DNA from: Trachythela sp. YZ-2020
Taxonomy: Eukaryota > Cnidaria > Anthozoa > Malacalcyonacea > Clavulariidae
Assembly (NCBI GenBank): GCA_016169945.1
Contig: JADLSH010000344.1
Location: forward strand, 1,571,419-1,635,418
DNA length: 64,000 nucleotides
Reading direction: 5' to 3'
Within the stretch, counting starts at the first letter, position 1. The number at the start of each line of letters is the position of its first letter. A model generated the notes under the pieces. That model saw only the letters and a program-made list of their open reading frames with translations, had not been told where the DNA came from and searched no databases. This document shows positions 53,250 to 62,400 of the stretch, one piece after another. Both the position numbers and the translations under genes were made by a program.

Positions 53250-53715
53250 AAGATATCACGCAAAAAATTGAAAGGCTAATCCCTTTACTTTTTGGCCACT
53301 TTTTCAAAAACTTAAAAATTGACTAAAGATAGCCAAAAAGTAAAGGCTTAACCTTTTTTCGATAAAAAGTTAAGGCTAACCCTTTACTTCTTGGCCATTT
53401 CTGGCCACTTTCAAGAACCCTAAAAAGTGGCTAGAAATGGCTAATCCTTAACATTTGTTCGACAAAAAGTTGAGGCTAACCCCTGGTATAAAAATACCAT
53501 TTTTGGCCACTTTCAAAAACTCAAAAAAATGGCAAAAAGTAAATTAGGCTAACCCCTTAACTTTTTGTTAAGGCTAACTTTTTGGACATATTTCGCCACT
53601 TTTCTAGTTTTTGACCAAAAAGGGCTAACCCCTTTACTTTTAGTTTTTGGCTACAATTTTTCAATTTTTGAAAACGTGGCTAAAAATGGCCAAAAAGTAA
53701 AGGCTAACCCCTTAA
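53250..53715 (+). repeat. Degenerate tandem repeat around GGCTAACCCCTTTACTTTTT
   Basis: Imperfect units of 60-90 bp built from AAAAGTAAAGGCTAACCC and TTTTTGGCCA(C/T)TT(T/C) in both orientations, ending in a poly(C) run at about 53718-53731. The units lack a common frame. Confidence 0.65.
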
Positions 53716-53869
53716 GCCCCCCCCCCCCCCTCAAATAGGCCTGGCCCCCTCTCCTGCACTTGTGCTACAAATGGTACAGCAACTCCTGCAGCAACTCGTG
53801 CAGCCATGAATAAGCCCCTCTAATGAGTAACGAAAAGCCCCCCTTCACAAAAAAGAAACGCATCTGTGC

Positions 53870-54072
53870 CACAGTATAGAGACGACCAGTAGGGCCACTC
53901 ATTTGAAATTTTGTGTGACCACTCATTACGCATTGGCAGTCAGTCAATTGCTTTTTCTGGCCAATAAGCAAGCTGGACTAACTTTCCTGGCCAGTAAACT
54001 GCAAATTTTTGCATAAAAAGCCGGCTACATGTTGCATCGCCGAGTGGCCCTACTGGTCGTCTCTATGCTGTG
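53870..54072. mobile_element. 7-bp-TSD MITE family, variant copy 5 (reverse)
   Basis: 203 bp, ends CACAGTATAGAGACGACCAG and complement CACAGCATAGAGACGACCAG, with a perfect 7-bp duplication TCTGTGC. The interior shares AGTCAATTGCTTTTTCTGGC and GTTGCATCGCCGAGTGG with the other copies, but the TIR differs, so it is a related subfamily. Confidence 0.82.
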
Positions 54073-54363
54073 TCTGTGCTGATTAGATTTCTTATTTGGC
54101 CTGGAAGTTAGCATTAATTTACTGCGTGCATACCTCTCCAATAAACCCCTCCCCCTCTCTCTATCAAACAACGCCGTCAAATGAGCGTCTCCTGGTGTAT
54201 GCGAATGAGCGGCATACATGCATAATTTTGTTTATCACCCTATTAACAAACAAGTTTAAATTATTTTCTTTTATAAAATTGAAAGGCATGCAAATTGTTT
54301 TAATTGCACAGCTACTCAGAACAATACGCGATACCCCTATCTATGCCCCTATGGGAAATCAAA

Positions 54364-54590
54364 CCAATTGAAGCTGTCAGATTGGACCAATCACAGTCAT
54401 TTCTTTGTACACTGCGAATTTTCTAACCAATCACGCGCGCGGACGGCGAGGCAAATTTGAAGCAGATACACTTGGAACGAGTCAAGTCATGAGACAAGAA
54501 AGTTGTCCTGAAAACGAAGAAGAATTAGTCAAAACCCAAAAGAACTTAGAAGAATTTGTCAGAAGCTTGTTCTTAAAGCACGTATAAAGG
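54364..54590 (+). promoter_or_regulatory. CCAAT-rich promoter-like region and short open frame
   Basis: Three CCAAT boxes (54364, 54387, 54427) precede a GC-rich stretch CACGCGCGCGGACGGCGAGG and an ATG at 54490 opening a 32-codon frame rich in Glu (ENEEELVKTQKNLEEF). A splice from a GTATAA donor near 54582 to a TTTTAG acceptor near 54785 would add 14 codons and a stop. It may be the first exon of an unrecognised gene on the plus strand, but no later exon is identified. Confidence 0.25.
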
Positions 54591-55789
54591 TAATTTAAAG
54601 AAAGCTTTTAACAGAATGCACTTAGACGAATTTGTAGAAATTGATTGGAATGCTTGGCGAAGGCCGGTCGCGGCTTTGGGACGGTTTTGCTCGAAATTTT
54701 AATGCTAAATCTTATCAATTTTGCTTCAACAATAACTTCAGTAGTTTCACGTAACTCATATTTGTATATATTTTTTTCATTTTAGAACGAATTTGCTCAA
54801 GAAAAAGCACGAAATTTTGAAGAATCGTAGCCACGTGTAAGGTTCGTATCGGCAGTGAATATTTTAGTATTCAACTTGTCTGTATCAATTTGTTGTCTTT
54901 AATGTCGAGATGAAACGTTTGTGAGCAAACCTAAAGGAACTATAAGCATTTCTATGCCGTCCCCTTCGAATTAGATGAAATTTTGCCCAAGAAATGGGTT
55001 CAATTTGCTGTTCTGAACGCGTTTTCTAGACTCGGCAGTGCTAATGGCGTAATGCTTTGGTCGCGTCTTCAAAGTTCAACCTCCAAACTACAAAACTATT
55101 CTACAGCTAACGAAGGACGTTTGGGAATACTATTTACTCTTCGCTAAAGGCCCAGACACACCGAACGCGATTCGGCAACGCGACGCGATTTTTCAATTTT
55201 CAGAAGCAAATAGATTTGATCCTGATATAACATTTTTCAAAATTACTTAACGATCGATAATACATTTTGACTCGTCTGGTGTGCATAGCTTTGAAAAGTT
55301 CCTTTCAGGGACAGTTTTTTCGCTTCAAAAATTCAGAAAAATCGCGTCGCGTTGCCGAATCGCGTTCGGTGTGTCTGGGCCTTAAGTGTTCATAAGTTTT
55401 TAATCGTACTATAACGTTTAATGTCGTTAAGTTAGAGATTTTATTTTCGCTCGAGACTCCCAACGCCAAGCACAGACTTTTCTGTGTAAATTCTTTAAGA
55501 CTCTATACATTCAGTACAAACACTGATATTTCACAGTTCAAGCACAAAAGCTAGAAACTTCTTCTATTTGGAAGTGTATAAAATTTAGTGTACAAAACTA
55601 TTCTAATTCAGTGATTGAGACATTTGGGAATGCTATTTTTCGTTCTTCGGTTGATGACACTGAATTCTGTATTGATAGTTCAGAGACCAAAATATTCCAA
55701 CGTGTTATGTTATGTTTGGGAATACATTTATTGCAATGGGGATCTTTTTATACACAAATGTTTTATATAAACCTATTTTATGTCCACGC
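54591..55789. other. Intergenic, one Harbinger-type MITE
   Basis: Apart from the MITE at 55148-55382 I see no gene or element. Short frames such as that at 55611-55844 have no recognisable domain. Confidence 0.45.
55148..55382. mobile_element. Harbinger-type MITE, TIR AGGCCCAGACACACC
   Basis: A 235-bp element with near-perfect inverted ends of about 48 bp (AGGCCCAGACACACCGAACG.. including GCGACGCGATTTTT), flanked by TAA on both sides (55145-55147 and 55383-55385). No coding capacity. Confidence 0.88.
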
Positions 55790-57430
55790 GCTGTTTTATG
55801 TATGGTGTAGTCTGTATACCGACAAGATTGATAGCTTATTGTAATTTTCGATGGTTTCACTTGGAAGCTCGTTCCACGACTGCGCAGCTCTATACGAGAA
55901 GTTCCTTTTAAGGAAATTTGTCTTAGATTTGGGGAGCGCTAATTTAGTTTGATTACTTCTTAAATTGTAACTGTTATTTTGACATTTTGCAAACAGTTCT
56001 GCAAGATATTGAGGCAATCGACCAGTTAACGCTTTGAATGTCATTATTACCTCTCTCCTCAATTGGAAGCCAATTAAGATTATTTAGTATTTGTGTGGAA
56101 CGAACATCGTACGTGTCCCCAGTTATCACACGCGCAGCTCTCTTTTGTAATTTAAATAATTTGAACAATAATTGAAGTGTGGCCACACTAAGGCATTATA
56201 CATTTTTACTAAAGTTTTCTAGGGACAAATGATCTTCCCCTTTTCAAAAGGGCGATCTTGTTTGAAATTACTTTACATTGTGCATCATTGTGTTTGTCCC
56301 ACTTCAGTTGCTCATCTAAAATCATGCCAAGTGACTTTTTTTCACAAACGCGTTTGATATTGTTTCCCCCTATAATGTTAGTACTGGGCTATTTTCAATT
56401 GAATTTAGGCGATGTCTTGATCCTATATTATCATGAACTCGGTTTTTTTCATGTTTAAGGAGAGTTTGTTAGCTGTTAGCCACCTGTGAACATTCTCAAT
56501 GTCTCTTTTAAGTTTGATCTCAATTTCGTGAGGACTTATCCTTTCACGGGAAAGATTTGTGTCCTCAGTAAATAAATTTGCTTTAGTTGACTCTAAGCAA
56601 TTGGGAAGATCATTGATGTACAATAGAAATAGAATAGGACCAAGGTTAGAGCCCTGTGGTACCCCGCATCTTATTTCTCTAGCAGATGACATCTTACTAT
56701 TCACAGAGCAAATTTGACTTCTGCCTTTAAGGTATGAATCGAACCATTTAAGGCTAGTCCCTCTAATACCGTATAATTTAAGCTTCGATAAGAGGATGTG
56801 GTGATCGACAGTATCGAAATAAAACTCCGCTAAGTAAAAAAATAACCTTTATCCATATTATACAGCCATTCGTTCGTGGAGCTAAGAAGCGTAGTTTCCG
56901 TATAGAATGTTGGGGACGGAAACCAGACTGTTACATGCTCCACAAGAATGTTATTTAATAGTGTTATAAATGATCCGTTAGCTGTTGGTATATACCAGTT
57001 TCTAATTTCTATACAAGTTTAGCCACGACAGAAATTACAGATATTGGCCTGTAATTTCCGCAGTCAGCCCTATTTCCTTCCTTAAAGACTGGAGTCACTT
57101 TCGCTAGCTTCCAATCGTCAGGGAAATAGCCCTTTGAAGAGATACATTGAAAATGTTAACCAATGGCCCAGCGATGATATTGGTTGCATCTTTTAGTAGT
57201 CTTATACTGATTCCGTCAAGCCCTAGAGATTTTTTAGATTTGATATGATTTAGTGCATCTATTGTTTCTTGAATTGTAATTCTTGTAAAGTTAAATGAAT
57301 TGTCATGAACAGGAGTCACGAAGCTCATTGGATCAATATCTTTACCTATAATTTTATCAGACAACGCGCAACCAATTGTTGAAAAGTATTCATTGAAACC
57401 GTCTGCAATTTTATCATCGTCAGTTAGATA
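55790..57430 (-). pseudogene. LINE C relic: CR1/jockey-like reverse transcriptase
   Basis: Read right to left: an RT start with ALNHIKSKKSLGLDGISIRL (about 57190-57270), then GVPQGSNLGPILFLLYINDL and KANLFTEDTNL where the catalytic FADD has become FTED (about 56560-56670), then KRAARVITGDTYD.. NLNWLPIEER and the end SYRAAQSWNELPSE.. to 55796. Several frameshifts and stops separate the parts. It is a dead copy, older than LINEs A and B judging by decay. Confidence 0.85.
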
Positions 57431-57589
57431 TTAGAGCTATGTTCAGATTCGGAGTAGTCAAAGCTTGAAGATGATGATTATATTAATCAAGTAGAAAATT
57501 CTATACTTAGTGGTATTATTCAAGAAAATGACATTGAAAATGTAGAGATTGTCTGTTCAGATAATACCTATCACTAGCCAGAGCACAAG

Positions 57590-57706
57590 GAATCAAAGAA
57601 TCGATGCCGACATTGCAAGGCAGTAGAACATATTGCAACAAGTGCAATGTTTGCTTGTGCCTGACTAGTGCAAGAAACTGCTTCAAAGAATTTCACACTG
57701 GTTGAA
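57590..57706 (+). pseudogene. piggyBac transposase C-terminal zinc-finger relic
   Basis: Two frames shifted by one or two bases read HKESKNRCRHCK and RTYCNKCNVCLC..NCFKEFHTG followed by a stop. The Cys pattern C-x2-C..C-x2-C..C..H and the FHT end match the C-terminal Cys-rich domain of piggyBac (PGBD) transposases. The rest of the protein is not seen upstream. The window's TTAA MITEs belong to the same superfamily by their ends. Confidence 0.6.
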
Positions 57707-58049
57707 CAACATTATGGTAACATAAGCTAAGCTAGGGTCATTGTCGACATAAGGCACTGGCTTCAGTGCGATGAACTGCTATTGAAACAAGTATATAGTA
57801 CAAGTAATATAGAATTTCCTTTTTGTCAAGTAATATAGAATTTCATATTTGTTAAATGTCATTATAATATCATATCATTATAATATTACATTATTATGAC
57901 TAATTTCATTGTCCATGTCCTCATGCTGCCGCAGCACTCGTATATTATTTTCGTGCAAGATTGTCCTAAAGACTTGAAGCTTATTGTATAGATACTACCT
58001 ACACTGGCACCACGTTTCAGATATAATTGATGCCATCCTTATTAAACAG

Positions 58050-58142
58050 GTGAACACAGTGGCCTGGAATGATTGTGGAGATGTTCTGCTGTCAGGGTCT
58101 GATGATTGTAACCTGAATATCTACAAACTCTCTTATATGAAG
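58050..58142 (+). pseudogene. Isolated WD40 exon, DCAF6-like
   Basis: A 93-nt open segment between AAACAG and AAG|GTATAT, phase 0 at both ends. It reads VNTVAWNDCGDVLLSGSDD followed by CNLNIY, a WD40 strand set very like the first WD repeat of DCAF6 (also DCAF8/WDTC1), substrate receptors of CUL4-DDB1 ubiquitin ligases. No neighbouring exons of such a gene were found within several kilobases, so it may be a captured or remnant exon rather than part of a live gene. Flanked by MITEs and tandem repeats. Confidence 0.5.
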
Positions 58143-58264
58143 GTATATTAATTTAGTATAATACTTGGTTATAAATAGCAAGGATAAAGAGGAGGAAATT
58201 AGATGTATTAGAGAAAGGATAGATATAGAGATGATAGCTATAATTGAAGAGAGAAACAGGAACA

Positions 58265-58440
58265 TTAACCATTAGTTTGCAATGTGCCCAGATGCACCCT
58301 AACGTCAATGTCAGACGATTTTACTTGTCAGTGGTAAGCCACTGCCCTAGCAAAACTATCTGCCAGTGTCTCTTGTTAACCCATTAGTTTGCAACGCGCC
58401 CAGATGCTTTAGTATTCTACTCTGTCTAACGCCAATATGT
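58265..58440. mobile_element. TTAA-type MITE copies (one and a partial second)
   Basis: TTAACCATTAGTTTGCAATG.. near 58265 and TTAACCCATTAGTTTGCAAC from 58376, separated by CAAAACTATCTGCCAGTG as in the 6498-6910 array. Both are truncated or internally deleted compared with those copies. Confidence 0.65.
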
Positions 58441-58610
58441 ATGCAGCAAGAATATTCAACAAAGCAGTGTTTACCTTTATTTCTTAGCCAGTTCAGTCCA
58501 TTCAAAGTGGTCATCAGGCTAACATTTTCAGTGCAAAATTTTTACCTTGCACAGCAGGTACAAAGGTATGATCTTTTGTTTCCTATTTCAGAATACCGGT
58601 ACGCTATTTT

Positions 58611-58755
58611 GCATGTATTTCTTAGGACACTACCTCTATCGCATGTGTTTCATAGGACGCTAAGTTACTGCATGTATTTCATGGGACATTACCTTTATTG
58701 CATGTATTTCATAGGACACTACCTATATTGCATGTCTTTCATAGGACACTACGTT
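58611..58755 (+). repeat. 30-bp tandem repeat, five units
   Basis: Five units of GCATGTATTTCATAGGACAC followed by TACCTATATT with about 10-15% divergence. Because the unit is a multiple of three, one frame reads a CMYFIGHYLY-type repeat; this is not taken as a gene. Confidence 0.9.
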
Positions 58756-59439
58756 CTAGAGTCCCAGTGTAAGCTGTTGACGTCGGATCATGAAAAATAA
58801 CGAACCGAGACATCAAAGTTGAAAAGAATAAATGTTTATGACCTATGATCCATACTACAAATTCATGTGTTTTATCTCTAATTCTATTCGAGGTTGAATG
58901 GTCAAAATGAATCTGTTGTGTCGCTGACGAACTCAATCTACCCCAACTGCGATAGGCAGTCCAACATTATGGCTTATATATGTTATAAATTTAGTAGCTT
59001 AGATTTAGTATACAACAGAATAATATAGAATCCATAATTATGTATGCATGTTAATAATGTTATAATCACATATATCTGGAACATTTATAAAACTGGCAAA
59101 TAACAGGAAAAGGAACTATAAAAGAAATGAGGAACTTTTAATGTTATCTAACAAACAAGATGGAATGTGAACGTAAGGGAAGTTGTCTAGGTTCCCATGG
59201 TTAGAACAGCAAGATAGTGTAAATATGAGTGAGAATTGAATGTTATAGCGAATGATAGAGAGAGAACGACCGATAGCAGTGGTTAGTCATAATATGTACG
59301 AATGTTAAGAGAGAAATAAATATTTGAAACGAAAGTATACAGTCTCAATTGAGAATCAGCGAATAAAATCTCCCAAGAGAGTTGCCAAAACAGGTTAAAT
59401 ATGGAAACGAGGCCATTGGGTCAAAAGTGAATAAACAGT
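58756..59439. other. Intergenic, nothing recognised
   Basis: AT-rich sequence between the 30-bp tandem repeat and the satellite. No exon, element end or RNA gene is recognised. Confidence 0.45.
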
Positions 59440-62400
59440 ATGGTCTATTATAAGTTTCAATTAACACCATAATTGCAACGCGTTGACTGATGGGTAAAAT
59501 CACACTAGGGCAGTCGAGGATAGGTTGGCCATTCGTAGGAGTTCAATGTCACTTTGGCTTCATTTTTCTGGTTGGGCGGTCGTGCAAAATAAACTATTGC
59601 TACCTGGCTTAGCACCCGTTCGCAGTATACATCTGTGTAATATATCGTGTTTAACACTACCAGGAATATGTCATTCTGATGTTGATTAGGCCGTTCTGTA
59701 TAAAATAATGCGATTGAAACTAGACCAGCAAATTAGCTTTGTTTAATACTTTACAGCAGGGTCGTATATAAAAACCGTCAAGCTCGTTTCAACTATATTT
59801 ATATTTAAAATGTTTAAATTAACGCCATAATTGCAACACGTTGACTGATGGGTAAAATCACACGAGGGGATAGGTTGGCCATTCGTAGGAGTTCCGTGTC
59901 ACTTTGGCTAATTTTTCTGGTTGGTCGTGCAAAATAGGCTTGGCAAATTTGCACTTCGGGTGCAAGGCTTAACACGATAAGGAATAACCAGGAAAAAATG
60001 TCATTGAATTTCAACTTGTGACCAGTTTTTCGCCTGTGTGGCTTCATCTAACATTCTACCGTTGTCATTCCGATGTTGATTTGGCCGTTCTGTATAAATG
60101 TGATTGAAACTAGACTAGAAAATTAGCCTTGTTTAATTTTACTTTACAGCAGCGTTGTTATAAAAACCCTCGAGCGCGTTTCAACTATGTTTATATTAAA
60201 AATGTTTAAATAAACACCATAATTGCAACACGTTGACTGATGGGTAAAATCACACGAGGGGATAGGTTGGCCATTCGTAGGAGTTCCGTGTCACTTTGGC
60301 TTAATTTTTCTGGTTGGTCGTGTAAAATAGGCTTGGCAAATTTGCACTTCGGGTGCAAGGCTTAACACGATAAGGAATAACCAGAAAAAAATGTCATTGA
60401 ATTTCTACTTGTGACCAGCTTTTCGTTTGTGTGGCTTCATCTAGCATATTCTACCATTGTCATTCTGATGTTGATTTGGCCGTTCTGTATAAATGTGATT
60501 GAAACTAGACTAGCAAATTAGCCTTGTTAATACTTTACAGCAGGGTCCTATATAAAAACCCTCAAGCGCGTTTCAACTATGTTTATATTAAAAATGTTTA
60601 AATAAACACCATAATTGCAACACATTGACTGATGGGTAAAATCACACGAGGGGATAGGTTGGCCATTCTTCGGCGTTCAATGTCATTTTGGCTTCATTTT
60701 TCTGGTTGGTCGTGCAAAATAAACTATTGCTACCTGGCTTAGCACCCGTTCGCAGTATACATCTGTGTAATCGTGTTTAACACGATCAGGAATAACGGAG
60801 CCAAAATGTCATCAAATTTCTACTCGTGACTTTACAGCAGGGTCCTATATAAAAACGCTCAAGCGCGTTTCAACTATGTTTATATTAAAAATGTTTAAAT
60901 TAACACCATAATTCCAACACGTTGACCGATGGGTAAAATCAAACGAGGGGATGAGTTGGCCATTCGTAGGAGTTCAATGTCACTTTGGCTAATTTTTCTG
61001 GTTGGTCGTGCAAAATGGGCTTGGCAGATCTGCACTTCGGGTGCAAGGCTTAACACGATCAGGAATAACCAGGCAAAAATGTCATTGAATTTCAACTTGT
61101 GACCAGTTTTTCGCCTGTGTGGCTTCATCTAACATTCTACCGTTGTCATTCCGATGTTGATTTGGCCGTTCTGTATAAATGTGATTGAAACTAGACTAGA
61201 AAATTAGCCTTGTGTAGTACTTTACAGCAGGGTCGTATGTAAAAACCCTCAAGCGCGTTTCGACTATACATTTATATTAAAAATGTTTAAATAAACACCA
61301 TAATTGCAACACGTTGACTGATGGGTAAAATCACACGAGGGGATAGGTTGGCCATTCGTAGGAGTTCAATGTCACTTTGGCTGAATAACCAGGCAAAAAT
61401 GTCATTGAATTTCAACTTGTGACCAGTTTTTCGCCTGTGTGGCTTCATCTAACATTCTACCGTTGTCATTCCGATGTTGATTTGGCCGTTCTGTATAAAT
61501 GTGATTGAAACTAGACTAGAAAATTAGCCTTGTGTAGTACTTTACAGCAGGGTCGTATGTAAAAACCCTCAAGCGCGTTTCGACTATACATTTATATTAA
61601 AAATGTTTAAATAAACACCATAATTGCAACACGTTGACTGATGGGTAAAATCACACGAGGGGATAGGTTGGCCATTCGTAGGAGTTCAATGTCACTTTGG
61701 CTAATTTTTCTGGTTGGTCGTGCAAAATAGGCTTGGCAAATTTGCACTTCGGGTGCAAGGCTTAACACGGTCAGGAATAACCAGGAAAAAATGTCATTGA
61801 ATTTCAACTTGTGACCAGTTTTTCGCCTTTGTGGCTTCATCTAACATTCTACCGTTGTCATTCCGATGTTGATTTGGCCGTTCTGTATAAATGTGATTGA
61901 AACTAGACTAGAAAATTAGCCTTGTTTAATTTTACTTTACAGCAGCGTTGTTATAAAAACCCTCGAGCGCGTTTCAACTATGTTTATATTAAAAATGTTT
62001 AAATAAACACCATAATTGCAACACGTTGACTGATGGGTAAAATCACACGAGGGGATAGGTTGGCCATTCGTAGGAGTTCCGTGTCACTTTGGCTTAATTT
62101 TTCTGGTTGGTCGTGTAAAATATAGGCTTGGCAAATTTGCACTTCGGGTGCAAGGCTTAACACGATAAGGAATAACCAGAAAAAAATGTCATTGAATTTC
62201 TACTTGTGACCAGCTTTTCGCCTGTGTGGCTTCATCTAGCATATTCTACCATTGTCATTCTGATGTTGATTTGGCCGTTCTGTATAAATGTGATTGAAAC
62301 TAGACTAGCAAATTAGCCTTGTTAATACTTTACAGCAGGGACCTATATAAAAACCCTCAAGCGCGTTTCAACTATGTTTATATTAAAAATGTTTAAATAA

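Noticed and set aside
58366..58800. 144-codon frame with CMYFIGHYLY-type repeats
   Set aside because: Most of it is the 30-bp tandem repeat and a truncated TTAA MITE.
50151..59439. Possible third receptor copy downstream
   Set aside because: No further V-set, Ig or TM exon of this family is visible to the right of receptor B; only a 55-bp word near the end of B recurs.
59814..60047. 77-codon frame repeated five times in the satellite, as a gene
   Set aside because: Five similar copies in a homogenised satellite do not show coding selection; it is recorded as a finding but not annotated as a CDS.
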